DNA of 34,111 bases. Source: Oscillospiraceae bacterium. Its GTDB lineage: Bacteria; Bacillota; Clostridia; Oscillospirales; Acutalibacteraceae. Below, piece by piece: positions 1 to 7,564 of this stretch. The DNA lies in contig SVOI01000027.1 of the NCBI GenBank assembly GCA_015066465.1, forward strand, positions 1 to 34,111. Direction: 5' to 3'. Both the position numbers and the translations under genes were made by a program. The notes beneath the pieces were generated by a model that searched no databases, was not told the DNA's origin, and was given only the letters and a program-made list of their open reading frames with translations. The stretch's first letter is position 1. Each line of letters begins with the position of its first letter.

Positions 1-1296
1 GTTATTTATTTGTTTTTTATTTTAGTTGTGAGCTTTACGGGTATTTCAGATAATATAACAGAAGAAGACTCTAACTATTATTGGATTTTTGATGCATTTT
101 TTAAGCCTTTTACAAAAATGTTTGAAAATATTTTTTCGCCTTTTAAAAGCATAAAGGGGAGCATTAAAAACAATAAGCTTAAAAGCTTTTCATCTGCTTT
201 TATCGGATTTGCAGTTGCTATTCCAGTATTGTTTGTAATAATCCCATTACTTTCATCATCTGATATAGCTTTTGATGCTGTTATAACAAAAATGTTTGAA
301 AATACAGCGTTAATCTTTTCTGCAGTATTTATAACACTTATATTAGCCCCTATTTTTTATAGCTTAATCTTCTATTTGAAAAAATCACCATCATTAGAAA
401 AAGAGGCTATAAAAAAATATAATGGTAAGCTTGCTGTAAGCGGTATTAATGCGTTTTTAATTTCAATTTCTTTTGTTTATTTATTTTACTTATTTACACA
501 GCTTGCTTATATTGTTGATGCTTTTAAATTTGTTTTGCCAGAAGATTACACAGCAGCAGAATTTGCAAGAAGCGGTTTCTTTCAGATGGCGGTAATTGTT
601 TTTATAAATTTTGTAATTTTAGGTTGCACTGCAATAAGCGTAAAACGAAATGATTTAAAAATGCCAAAATCAACAAAGTCAGTTTTATTGTTTATTTCAG
701 CATTTACAATTTTCTATATTTCAACTGCAATATTTAAAATGATGAAATATATTTCAATTTACGGGCTTACCAGGTTAAGAGTTTTAACAACAATTTTTAT
801 GTTGATGCTTGCTGTTATTTTTATAATAATAATTTTAAAGCTCTTAATTGAACGTTTTAAATACGTAAAGCCGATAATTGTTGTTTGCACATTGACTTTA
901 CTTTCTATTTCAATGGTAAATATTAACACTGTTATTGCAGAGTATAATTATAGTGCTTACAAAGCTGGTAAAATAGATATTGACGTATATCAGATTGATT
1001 CTTTAGGCGTTAGCGGAATACCGGTACTCACTAAGCTTGTTGATGAAGAAGATAGAGATATATCATTTACGGCAAAAGAAGCTTTATATTTTTCTGCAAA
1101 TAAGGTTTATAATAATGCTTTTACTACAAATCACTATTACAGTACTACTTTAACAAAAAACAGTATCTTTGAATATAATAAAACTTGGTTAGAATCAAAA
1201 GAAGCACTTGATGTATTTAAAAAGACACATCCTGAATTTACAAAAGAAAACTTTGAAAAAGAGCAAGATGAATATTATGTTTCAAAAGGATGGTAA
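1..1296 (+). CDS. DUF4173-family multi-pass membrane protein (5' end outside window)
   Basis: The frame is open from base 1 with no stop, and the first start-like codon (TTG at 10) has no Shine-Dalgarno sequence, so the gene is cut by the window edge. About seven hydrophobic segments are visible (numbering from base 10, roughly residues 61-80, 97-122, 141-168, 188-210, 223-245, 260-282, 289-311). A soluble tail of about 115 residues follows. The stretch FTQLAYIVDAF followed by a FARSGFF motif and the tail motif DSLGVSGIPVL resemble DUF4173 proteins, a family of integral membrane proteins of unknown function common in Firmicutes. No catalytic residues can be named. It is the first of several + strand genes and has no recognisable terminator before the next one. 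Family assignment is from memory of the motifs; function is unknown. Confidence 0.7.
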   Translation, partial: VIYLFFILVVSFTGISDNITEEDSNYYWIFDAFFKPFTKMFENIFSPFKSIKGSIKNNKLKSFSSAFIGFAVAIPVLFVIIPLLSSSDIAFDAVITKMFENTALIFSAVFITLILAPIFYSLIFYLKKSPSLEKEAIKKYNGKLAVSGINAFLISISFVYLFYLFTQLAYIVDAFKFVLPEDYTAAEFARSGFFQMAVIVFINFVILGCTAISVKRNDLKMPKSTKSVLLFISAFTIFYISTAIFKMMKYISIYGLTRLRVLTTIFMLMLAVIFIIIILKLLIERFKYVKPIIVVCTLTLLSISMVNINTVIAEYNYSAYKAGKIDIDVYQIDSLGVSGIPVLTKLVDEEDRDISFTAKEALYFSANKVYNNAFTTNHYYSTTLTKNSIFEYNKTWLESKEALDVFKKTHPEFTKENFEKEQDEYYVSKGW

Positions 1297-1345
1297 AAAA
1301 TGTGAAATGTATTTATTTTCCGTGTTTGACTAATCAAAAAAGTGA

Positions 1346-1351
1346 TATTAT
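1346..1351 (+). promoter_or_regulatory. Possible promoter -10 for the 1372 gene
   Basis: TTGACT lies at 1326-1331 and TATTAT at 1346-1351, a spacer of only 14 bp. An alternative -10, TATTCT at 1349-1354, gives 17 bp. The sequence resembles the stronger FMN-riboswitch promoter at 1915-1942 (both have an A-run then GTG before the -10). The short spacer makes this a weak call. Confidence 0.3.
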
Positions 1352-1371
1352 TCTGCTGAGAGTTGATTATT

Positions 1372-1896
1372 ATGAAAAAAGTAGTTAAAGTTATATGTTG
1401 TCTTTTGGGATTTTCACTTTTTTTAACGTTAATAATTTCGTTAATTTTCTTGATATTACCAAAGAATAACATAAGTACAAGTAATGATATTTCAATATAT
1501 AATGATTTAGTTTCTGAAGTTACATTTTTACCACAAACAGATGAATTAAATAATTTTAAAGAAATTGAATTTAAATATACTCACGATGATAGTCTTTTTC
1601 CGAGTAAATCATATATATTGAAAGTGGAATATAATGAAAATGATTATATTTCAGAAAAAGATTTTGTTCAGAAAGAGTTTTATTTTGACGAAAAATATTC
1701 TTCTGAAATTTACGTAGAAAATTATGTATTTAGAGTTTTAGATATTGAACGATATGATTTACAATATCCTAAATACTTAGCGTTAATAGGTTATTCTGAT
1801 AACGAGCAAAAAATTTCATATATTTATTTTGAATGTCAGGACCTTGATTTAATTGATAGTTGGGAAAAATTTATAATTAATCAATGCAATTTTTAA
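1372..1896 (+). CDS. Unknown protein with one N-terminal membrane segment
   Basis: I do not recognise this 174-residue protein. It begins with a basic MKKVV start and a hydrophobic segment (about residues 5-29). An acidic, aromatic-rich extracytoplasmic domain follows, with no cysteine pattern or known motif. There is no lipobox, so it looks like a signal-anchor or secreted protein. I chose ATG 1372 over the in-frame TTG at 1363 because ATG starts the usual MKK signal sequence; a weak GAGAG sits about 9 bases upstream. It has many ATA and TTA codons and is more AT-rich than the housekeeping genes nearby. It appears to be a single-gene unit between DUF4173 and the riboflavin transporter. Function cannot be inferred. 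Confidence 0.7.
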   Translation: MKKVVKVICCLLGFSLFLTLIISLIFLILPKNNISTSNDISIYNDLVSEVTFLPQTDELNNFKEIEFKYTHDDSLFPSKSYILKVEYNENDYISEKDFVQKEFYFDEKYSSEIYVENYVFRVLDIERYDLQYPKYLALIGYSDNEQKISYIYFECQDLDLIDSWEKFIINQCNF

Positions 1897-1914
1897 AATT
1901 ACGCTTTATTTTTG

Positions 1915-1942
1915 TTGACAAATCTAAAAAAAGTGCTATTAT
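1915..1942 (+). promoter_or_regulatory. Promoter of the ribU riboswitch transcript
   Basis: A perfect TTGACA -35 (1915-1920) is followed after 16 bp by TATTAT (1937-1942). TG two bases before the hexamer makes an extended -10. The predicted start, around 1949-1952, is right at the 5' edge of the FMN aptamer, as expected. Confidence 0.8.
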
Positions 1943-1952
1943 GTATTAGTAC

Positions 1953-2067
1953 GAAACTTCAGGGCGGGGTGTAATTCCCCACCGGCAGTAAAGTCTGCGA
2001 GCCAATTTTTTGGTTGATTGGGTGAAATTCCCAAACCGACGGTATAGTCCGGATGAAAGAAGATTTC
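1953..2067 (+). ncRNA. FMN riboswitch (RFN element)
   Basis: The region contains the conserved RFN core: CAGGGCGGGGTG, AATTCCCCACCGGCAGTA, AGTCTGCGAGCC, GGTGAAATTCCC, AACCGACGGTATAGTC and GGATGAAAGAAGA. The closing P1 helix pairs GAAACTTC (1953-1960) with GAAGATTTC (2059-2067) with one bulged base. It sits directly upstream of a terminator (2111-2143) and a riboflavin transporter gene. By the known behaviour of this class, FMN binding should favour termination and shut off riboflavin uptake. Confidence 0.96.
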
Positions 2068-2110
2068 TTGTATTTATGATGTTTTCATATTTTACGAAAC
2101 CTTTTATTAT

Positions 2111-2143
2111 TCGCCCTGAGTCTTTCGGGGCGATTATTTTTTT
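2111..2143 (+). terminator. Riboswitch-controlled intrinsic terminator
   Basis: TCGCCC (2111-2116) pairs with GGGCGA (2128-2133); inner pairs extend the stem to 9 bp around a 5-base loop, and a T-rich run follows. It lies between the FMN aptamer and the ribU Shine-Dalgarno (AAAGGTG, 2145-2151). This is the expression platform. Confidence 0.85.
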
Positions 2144-2160
2144 GAAAGGTGTTGTATTTA

Positions 2161-2727
2161 ATGAAAACAAAATACACAAACAAACAAAATCTCCAAAGGC
2201 TCACAACAGCAGGTGTTCTTGCGGCACTTTCATTAGTGCTAATGGTTACAATCCGCTTTCCGATTTTTCCATCGGCACCATTTTATGAGATGGAATTTTC
2301 AGATGTGCCAATTCTTTTGTGTTCATCACTTTTAGGGCCAGTTTTTTCAATTGTAACACTCTTTGTTGTTTGTCTTATTCAGGCAACTACCGTAAGTGCT
2401 TCAAGCGGTATAATAGGCTTCTTTATGCACTTTGTTTCATCAAGTCTTACAATTTTAGTTGTTTGGTTCATAAGAAAGAAAATTGATGGTGTAAAAGGCG
2501 TTTTAATTTCTAACGTTTTAGGTGTTATTGTTATGACACTTATAATGATTCCTATGAATATGTGGATGGTTTCAAAATTTATGGGAATTGACGTTCAGGG
2601 CTTTATCAATGGCTTTTTGGCAGTATGTGTTGGCTTTAACCTTATTAAAGCAACAGCCAACCTTACTATTTATAGTCTTATTTCACCAATTATCTGTAAG
2701 GAATTCAATAAGTTATTTAATAAGTAA
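2161..2727 (+). CDS. ribU: Riboflavin ECF transporter S component RibU
   Basis: This 188-residue, very hydrophobic protein has about five to six membrane segments. The pattern TTAGVLAALSLVLM near residue 16, the acidic EMEFSDVPIL motif and the LLGPVFSI segment are typical of ECF S components of the RibU/YpaA family. RibU binds riboflavin and works with a shared EcfA-EcfA'-EcfT energising module, which is not in this window. The start is ATG 2161, 9 bases after AAAGGTG. An in-frame GTG at 2149 lies inside that ribosome-binding site and is rejected. The FMN riboswitch and terminator directly upstream give strong independent support for riboflavin as substrate. A terminator at 2733-2770 ends the unit. 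Confidence 0.93.
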   Translation: MKTKYTNKQNLQRLTTAGVLAALSLVLMVTIRFPIFPSAPFYEMEFSDVPILLCSSLLGPVFSIVTLFVVCLIQATTVSASSGIIGFFMHFVSSSLTILVVWFIRKKIDGVKGVLISNVLGVIVMTLIMIPMNMWMVSKFMGIDVQGFINGFLAVCVGFNLIKATANLTIYSLISPIICKEFNKLFNK

Positions 2728-2732
2728 AATTT

Positions 2733-2770
2733 GAGTGGGGAGTAGAACTTCCCACTTTTTTCTTTTTTGA
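2733..2770 (+). terminator. Terminator after ribU
   Basis: GTGGG (2735-2739) pairs with CCCAC (2751-2755); flanking pairs lengthen the stem, and a run of T broken by one C follows. It starts 6 bases after the ribU stop. Confidence 0.85.
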
Positions 2771-2800
2771 CAAATATTATTGAATTCTTTTTAAAAACTA

Positions 2801-2829
2801 TTGACAAATCCTTGTAAACTTTATAAAAT
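2801..2829 (+). promoter_or_regulatory. Promoter of acpP-proS
   Basis: TTGACA (2801-2806) and TAAAAT (2824-2829) are 17 bp apart. A second TTGACA at 2767-2772 lies upstream without an equally good -10. The start would fall near 2836, leaving a leader of about 50 bases to the AGGAG at 2875-2879. Confidence 0.7.
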
Positions 2830-2887
2830 CTATACACAGTATTATTCTGTGTAATTATGTAAAAAAATAATTTTAGGAGTTGTTTTT

Positions 2888-3112
2888 ATGGTTTTCGACA
2901 AACTTAAAACAATCATTATTGAAGAATTTGAAATTGAAGAAGAACTTATCACAATGAATACTTCACTCACAGACGAGCTTGACATTGACTCACTTGACCT
3001 TGTTGACCTTGTTATGACTGTTGAAGATGAGTTTTCTATTGAGCTCCCTGACGAAGCTCTTGAGGGTATGAAAACTATTGGCGATTTAGTTAAATATATT
3101 GAAGAAAATTAA
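2888..3112 (+). CDS. acpP: Acyl carrier protein
   Basis: This 74-residue acidic protein has the carrier-protein motif [12 protein letters not shown], with Ser35 as the expected phosphopantetheine attachment site. Size and helical pattern match fatty-acid-type ACPs. It carries growing acyl chains on the pantetheine arm in the cytoplasm. AGGAG (2875-2879) is 8 bases before ATG. No fatty-acid synthesis gene is adjacent; the downstream neighbour is prolyl-tRNA synthetase, 20 bases away and probably cotranscribed. It could therefore be the main ACP or an accessory carrier protein. The sequence alone does not decide. Confidence 0.9.
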   Translation: MVFDKLKTIIIEEFEIEEELITMNTSLTDELDIDSLDLVDLVMTVEDEFSIELPDEALEGMKTIGDLVKYIEEN

Positions 3113-3132
3113 TTAGAAAAGAGTATTTTATA

Positions 3133-4572
3133 ATGGCAGATCAGAAAAAAATGGTTGAAGCAATCACATCTATGGATGTTGACTTTGCTCAATGGTACAC
3201 AGACGTTGTTAAAAAGGCAGACCTTGTTGACTATTCAAGTGTTAAGGGTTGTATGATTATCCGTCCTTATGGCTACGCTATCTGGGAGAATATTCAGAGA
3301 ATTCTTGACGGTCATTTTAAAAGAACAGGTCACGAAAATGTTTATATGCCTATGTTTATTCCAGAAAGTCTTTTACAGAAAGAAAAAGACCACGTTGAAG
3401 GCTTTGCGCCGGAAGTTGCCTGGGTTACATACGGTGGTAGCGAAGAGCTTGAAGAAAGACTTTGCGTAAGACCTACTTCTGAAACACTTTTCTGTGAGCA
3501 CTATGCAAAAATCATTCAATCTCACAGAGATTTACCAAAGCTTTATAATCAATGGTGCAGTGTTGTCCGTTGGGAAAAAACAACAAGACCATTTTTAAGA
3601 ACAAGAGAATTTTTATGGCAAGAAGGTCACACAGTTCACGCTACTGCTGAAGAAGCTATTGTTGAAACTGAACAGATGCTCAACATCTATGCTGATTTCT
3701 GTGAAAAATCTCTTTGTATGCCAGTTGTTAAAGGTAAAAAGACTGAAAGCGATAAATTTGCTGGTGCAGTTTCTACTTATGCTATTGAAGCACTTATGCA
3801 CGATGGTAAAGCACTTCAGGCTGGTACGTCTCACTACTTTGGTGATGGCTTTGCAAGAGCATTTAATATGACTTATCAGGATAAAGAAAATAAGCTTTCT
3901 TACGTTCATCAGACATCCTGGGGCGTTACAACAAGACTTATTGGTGCTATTATTATGTCACACGGTGATAATAACGGTCTTGTGCTTCCACCAGACGTTG
4001 CACCAATTCAGGTAGTTATTCTTCCTATTGCTCAGCATAAGGAAGGTGTTTTAGACAAGGCTTACGAGTTAAAAGAAAGACTCGCAAAATCATTCAGAGT
4101 TAAGGTTGACGATAGCGAGAACTCTGCTGGTTGGAAATTTGCTGAGTATGAGATGAAAGGCGTTCCTCTCCGTCTTGAAATCGGACCTAAAGATATTGAA
4201 AACAATCAATGTGTTTTAGTTCGCCGTGATAACAGAGAAAAAATCTTTGTTTCTCTCGATAATCTTGAAGCAGAAATTAAAAAAGCTCTCGAAGATTTTG
4301 CTAAAGCAATTTACGAAAAAGCACTCGACAACTTAAATAAACACACGTTCGCTTGTACTACGATTGATGAAATTAATAAAGCACTCGCTGAAAATGGTGA
4401 CGGCTTTATTAAAGCTATGTGGTGTGGCGAAGAAGAATGTGAAGACAAGGTTAAAGAGCTCACAGGCGTTGGCTCTCGTTGTATTCCATTCGAACAAGAA
4501 AATCTTTCAGATAAATGCGTTTGCTGTGGCAAGCCTGCTACACAAATGGTTTATTGGGGTAAGGCATATTAA
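3133..4572 (+). CDS. proS: Prolyl-tRNA synthetase, short archaeal/eukaryote-like type
   Basis: This 479-residue class II synthetase charges tRNA-Pro with proline. Motif 2 is seen as [11 protein letters not shown] (about residues 157-167), and the motif 3 region includes [11 protein letters not shown]. An anticodon-binding domain follows ([14 protein letters not shown]). The C-terminal module holds cysteine pairs, including CGEEEC and CVCCGK, which fits the zinc-binding tail of the archaeal/eukaryote-like ProRS. The long editing insertion of the E. coli-type enzyme is absent, as expected for this short form. It follows acpP by 20 bases. Its Shine-Dalgarno is weak (AAAGAG about 10 bases upstream). 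The gene is less AT-rich than the hypothetical genes nearby, as expected for high expression. Confidence 0.96.
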   Translation: MADQKKMVEAITSMDVDFAQWYTDVVKKADLVDYSSVKGCMIIRPYGYAIWENIQRILDGHFKRTGHENVYMPMFIPESLLQKEKDHVEGFAPEVAWVTYGGSEELEERLCVRPTSETLFCEHYAKIIQSHRDLPKLYNQWCSVVRWEKTTRPFLRTREFLWQEGHTVHATAEEAIVETEQMLNIYADFCEKSLCMPVVKGKKTESDKFAGAVSTYAIEALMHDGKALQAGTSHYFGDGFARAFNMTYQDKENKLSYVHQTSWGVTTRLIGAIIMSHGDNNGLVLPPDVAPIQVVILPIAQHKEGVLDKAYELKERLAKSFRVKVDDSENSAGWKFAEYEMKGVPLRLEIGPKDIENNQCVLVRRDNREKIFVSLDNLEAEIKKALEDFAKAIYEKALDNLNKHTFACTTIDEINKALAENGDGFIKAMWCGEEECEDKVKELTGVGSRCIPFEQENLSDKCVCCGKPATQMVYWGKAY

Positions 4573-4602
4573 TTCAGAATGCGTAATTCGGAATTCGGAA
4601 TT
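4571..4602. repeat. Short AATTCGG-type tandem repeat
   Basis: AATTCAG (4571-4577) is followed by two exact AATTCGG units (4585-4591, 4592-4598) and a final AATT. It begins right at the proS stop. It resembles small intergenic repeats I have seen scattered in related genomes, but only one copy is visible here. Confidence 0.55.
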
Positions 4603-4621
4603 TTAATAAGTTTATAAAAAC

Positions 4622-4660
4622 AACTCAGTTAATTGATTCATTAAGTCAGTTAACTGAGTT
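4622..4660 (+). terminator. Inverted repeat after proS, probable terminator
   Basis: AACTCAGTTAA (4622-4632) is an exact inverted match to TTAACTGAGTT (4650-4660), with a 17-base loop. The 3' side is T-rich but interrupted. The arm core AGTTAAC recurs in the terminator at 28496-28529. Confidence 0.6.
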
Positions 4661-4694
4661 TAATATTATATTAAAATTTTGAATTGCTTCTACC

Positions 4695-4723
4695 TTGATT
4701 TGAATTTTAAATTTTGCTATATT
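4695..4723 (+). promoter_or_regulatory. Promoter of the HD-domain gene
   Basis: TTGATT (4695-4700) and TATATT (4718-4723) are separated by 17 bp. TGC immediately before the hexamer makes an extended -10. The start would be near 4730, just before AAGGAG at 4744-4749. Confidence 0.7.
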
Positions 4724-4758
4724 ATACTTAGATGTAAAAAATATAAGGAGCATTCTTT

Positions 4759-5187
4759 ATGATTTACACAAACTTAACTAAACAAGCTTTAAAACTCTGT
4801 TTTGAATCTCATAAAGAGCATGTAGATAAAAGTGGTATGCCTTATGTGTTTCATCCGTTTCATTTAGCAGAGCAGATGACAGATGAAGCTACAACTGTTG
4901 TAGCACTTCTTCACGATGTAGTTGAAGATACAGACATAACCTTTGAGGATTTAGAAAAACAAGGCTTTAGTGATGAAATTATAAATGCTTTAAAGCTTTT
5001 AACTCACGATAAAAATTCACCTTATATGGAATATATAGAAGAAATTAAAAAGAATAAAATCGCAACCAAAGTAAAGCTTGCAGATTTAAGACACAACAGC
5101 GATTTATCGAGACTTTCTGTTGTTGACGAAAAAGCATTAGAACGAAAAGCAAAATATGAAAAAGCAATTAAGTTTTTAGAAGGGTAG
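4759..5187 (+). CDS. Small stand-alone HD-domain phosphohydrolase (SpoT/MESH1-like)
   Basis: This 142-residue protein consists almost entirely of one HD domain. Likely metal ligands are a histidine around residue 32-35, the HD pair at 52-53 in LHDVVEDT (with Glu56-Asp57), and Asp109 in KLADLRHN. The order matches the hydrolase half of RelA/SpoT and the small MESH1-type hydrolases, which remove pyrophosphate from (p)ppGpp or act on other nucleotides. No synthetase, TGS or ACT domain is present. AAGGAG lies 9 bases before ATG. The next gene starts 5 bases after the stop, so the two are probably cotranscribed. Substrate is inferred from fold similarity only; hydrolysis of another phosphorylated metabolite is possible. 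Confidence 0.82.
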   Translation: MIYTNLTKQALKLCFESHKEHVDKSGMPYVFHPFHLAEQMTDEATTVVALLHDVVEDTDITFEDLEKQGFSDEIINALKLLTHDKNSPYMEYIEEIKKNKIATKVKLADLRHNSDLSRLSVVDEKALERKAKYEKAIKFLEG

Positions 5188-5192
5188 AAAAT

Positions 5193-5825
5193 ATGAAAAA
5201 AATTTTACAAATTTCTATACTTTCATTGATTATTGTTTTTATATTTAATATTATAATATTTACCGTTATTACAACTATTCAGACTACATATAATAATAAC
5301 TTACCACAAGAAATTATTGTTTCAGAACTTTTGGGGAGAAATGTTAACGCAGAAAACACTTATTATATGAACGGAGAACGTGATTTGGAAAATACAGAAG
5401 AAATTAACAAAGTACTATTAAATAGGAAAATTTTTAAATTATCTGAATTTGATTCATATAAATTTATTTTTTCTGTTTCGGAAAAAGATTATATTTTAGT
5501 TGGTAAAGCTATAACTTCATCTGAAAATAATGATAAATTTAATAGTGTAGTAATTTACAAAAAAGATAATTGTGTGTATTTCCGTACAAATGCTAAAACA
5601 GGAACTAATAAATCTGATTTTGCAGTTTATAGATGTGAAGATAGCGATTTAATTGAAAATATAACAAAGTACAAATCAAATGGTAATAAATATTATGTAT
5701 TTGATTTACCTAAATGGAGATATGATTTGTTATCTTTAAATTTAGAAGGAAAATTGATAGTAGTTTCTGTAATTGTTGAATATATTATTTGCTTATTTTT
5801 ATTAAAAAAGAAAAATAGATTATAA
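5193..5825 (+). CDS. Unknown protein with N- and C-terminal membrane segments
   Basis: I do not recognise this 210-residue protein. It starts MKKILQ and has a hydrophobic segment at about residues 6-30. A polar domain of roughly 150 residues follows, then a second hydrophobic segment at about 184-204 ending in a basic KKKNRL tail. The middle domain would therefore lie outside the membrane with both ends inside. There are no conserved catalytic motifs or cysteine pairs. GAAGGG inside the upstream gene is about 9 bases before ATG, and the 5-base spacing implies translation coupled to the HD hydrolase. It is very AT-rich. The bidirectional terminator at 5831-5861 ends the unit. Confidence 0.7.
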   Translation: MKKILQISILSLIIVFIFNIIIFTVITTIQTTYNNNLPQEIIVSELLGRNVNAENTYYMNGERDLENTEEINKVLLNRKIFKLSEFDSYKFIFSVSEKDYILVGKAITSSENNDKFNSVVIYKKDNCVYFRTNAKTGTNKSDFAVYRCEDSDLIENITKYKSNGNKYYVFDLPKWRYDLLSLNLEGKLIVVSVIVEYIICLFLLKKKNRL

Positions 5826-5830
5826 AAAAG

Positions 5831-5861
5831 CACCCGGCATCATTTTTGATGATGTTGGGTG
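5831..5861. terminator. Bidirectional terminator between 5193-5825 and dapB
   Basis: CACCCGGCATCAT (5831-5843) pairs with ATGATGTTGGGTG (5849-5861) over 13 bp around a TTTTG loop. An A-run precedes the stem and a T-run follows it, so it can end both the + strand unit and the - strand dap operon. Confidence 0.9.
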
Positions 5862-5867
5862 TAATTT

Positions 5868-6620
5868 TTAACCATTTACAAGGTCTTTCATACTATAAAT
5901 TCTTGGTGCTTTGCCGTTTAAGAAGTTTGCAGCGTTAACTGCGCCTTGTGCAAAAATTGCTCTTGAACGGGCAGAGTGGCTGAGTTTAACAATCTCGTCA
6001 TTACCAGCAAAGATAACTTCATGCTCACCAACAATATTGCCACCACGAATTGAATGAATACCAATTTCTTTTTCGTTTCTTTTTTGTCTCTTTGAGTGCC
6101 TGTCATATTCATAATAAACGTCAGGAAGCTCTTCTTTTATTGCATCTGCAAGCATTAAAGCAGTACCACTTGGTGCATCTAACTTCTGGTTGTGGTGTGC
6201 TTCAACAATTTCAATATCAAAGTCACTGCCTAAAACCTTTGCTGCAGTCTTTGCTAATTCACAAAGAAGGCTGACACCCATCGACATATTGTAAGAAAAG
6301 AAAATTGGAATTTCTTTTGAAATTTCTTCAACAACTTTTATTTGCTCATCTGAAATACCTGTTGTTGAAATAACAACTGCTGTGTTTGTAGATTTTGCGT
6401 AATCTAACATAGACATAAGTAACGCTGGATTTGAAAAATCTATAATAACATCAGCTTTTACCTGAACTTCGGAAAAAGTCTGAAAAACAGGGTAACCCAA
6501 AGCAGAATCTTCAACAATATCAACACCTGCAACAATCTGGCAATCATCACGTGTGCTTATAATATTTGTAACGGTTCTGCCCATTTTACCACAACAACCG
6601 CTTAAAATAATCTTTGTCAT
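5868..6620 (-). CDS. dapB: 4-hydroxy-tetrahydrodipicolinate reductase
   Basis: DapB reduces the DapA product to tetrahydrodipicolinate with NAD(P)H in the DAP/lysine pathway. The 250-residue protein has the N-terminal nucleotide-binding motif GCCGKMGRT (residues 8-16). The active-site stretch EAHHNQKLDAPSGTAL follows, with His142/His143, Lys146 and the DAPSGTA loop at 148-154. Length is normal for the family. A GGAGG about 9 bases upstream of the ATG fixes the start. It is the last gene of asd-dapA-dapB, 20 bases after dapA, and ends at a bidirectional hairpin. The product feeds peptidoglycan, lysine and spore dipicolinate, though no dipicolinate synthase is in this window. Confidence 0.96.
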   Translation of the reverse strand: MTKIILSGCCGKMGRTVTNIISTRDDCQIVAGVDIVEDSALGYPVFQTFSEVQVKADVIIDFSNPALLMSMLDYAKSTNTAVVISTTGISDEQIKVVEEISKEIPIFFSYNMSMGVSLLCELAKTAAKVLGSDFDIEIVEAHHNQKLDAPSGTALMLADAIKEELPDVYYEYDRHSKRQKRNEKEIGIHSIRGGNIVGEHEVIFAGNDEIVKLSHSARSRAIFAQGAVNAANFLNGKAPRIYSMKDLVNG

Positions 6621-6640
6621 TTAAACTTCCTCCGAATTTT

Positions 6641-7531
6641 TTAAATCAAGTTATGATTTTTTAAAGCCTTAACTAAAATTGCTTTATTCTTTTCATTAAT
6701 AGGGGAAAGTGGCATTCTGCATCTGCCAACGTCTTTACCCATTAAGCATAAAGCTTCTTTAACTGGAATAGGGTTAACGTCACAAAACAATGCATTACAA
6801 AGGTCAAGATATTCCAATTGTAACTCTCTACTTGCTTTAATGTTGCCATCAAGAGCAAACTTTACAATATCGTGAGCAACCTTTGGTGCTACGTTAGAAA
6901 GAACAGAAATAACACCAATAGCCCCAAGAGCCATAAATGCAGTAATCTGGTCATCGTTACCTGAATAATAATTTAAATTATCCTTACAAAGTGCAACAGT
7001 TTTAGCGAATGCAGAAATATCGCCATTTGCCTCTTTAACACCATTAACTAATGGTAATTTTGAAAGCTCTAAATAAGTTTCAGGTAAAATGTTAACACCA
7101 GTTCTACTTGGCACGTTATAAAGAATCATTGGTGTTGAAACACGCTTTTCAATGTAACTGAATGATTCAATTAAGCCATCTTGTGATGCTTTATTATAAT
7201 AGGGGGTTACTGTTAAAAGACCGTCAACCCCACATTTTTCAGCATCATTTGAAAGAATAACCGAATGCATTGTGTCATTACTGCCGGTACCTGCAATAAC
7301 AGGAACACGACCATTTGTAACATTAACCGCAACTTTTATAGCCTCAAGATGTTCGTCATAAACGAGAGTTGATTTTTCGCCTGTTGTACCGCATACAACA
7401 ATGGCATCTGTTCCATTTTCAATTTGTTCATTAATTAACTCCTCGAAAAGTGGAAAGTTGATTTTAAGAGCTTCGTCCTTAAAAGGTGTAACAATTGCAA
7501 CACCCGCACCTGCGAAAATAGGTTTTTTCAC
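6641..7531 (-). CDS. dapA: 4-hydroxy-tetrahydrodipicolinate synthase
   Basis: DapA condenses pyruvate with aspartate semialdehyde. The 296-residue TIM barrel shows GTTGE at 48-52, Tyr138 in YNVPSRTG and the Schiff-base Lys166 in NGVKEANG. I chose the GTG start at 7531 because GGAGG ends 7-8 bases upstream. An earlier in-frame TTG at 7546 overlaps that ribosome-binding site and would add five residues (TTG-GGA-GGT-CAT-ACT). It is the middle gene of the lysine operon, 33 bases after asd and 20 before dapB. Confidence 0.96.
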   Translation of the reverse strand: MKKPIFAGAGVAIVTPFKDEALKINFPLFEELINEQIENGTDAIVVCGTTGEKSTLVYDEHLEAIKVAVNVTNGRVPVIAGTGSNDTMHSVILSNDAEKCGVDGLLTVTPYYNKASQDGLIESFSYIEKRVSTPMILYNVPSRTGVNILPETYLELSKLPLVNGVKEANGDISAFAKTVALCKDNLNYYSGNDDQITAFMALGAIGVISVLSNVAPKVAHDIVKFALDGNIKASRELQLEYLDLCNALFCDVNPIPVKEALCLMGKDVGRCRMPLSPINEKNKAILVKALKNHNLI

Positions 7532-7564
7532 AGTATGACCTCCCAAAAAGATTTTTATTTATTA

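Noticed and set aside
1946-2288. Overlapping ORFs on both strands through the FMN riboswitch
   Set aside because: They lie inside structured RNA and the start of ribU, lack ribosome-binding sites and have no recognisable protein features.
3613-3909. Antisense ORF of 98 codons within proS
   Set aside because: It is opposite catalytic motifs of proS and lacks a start signal.
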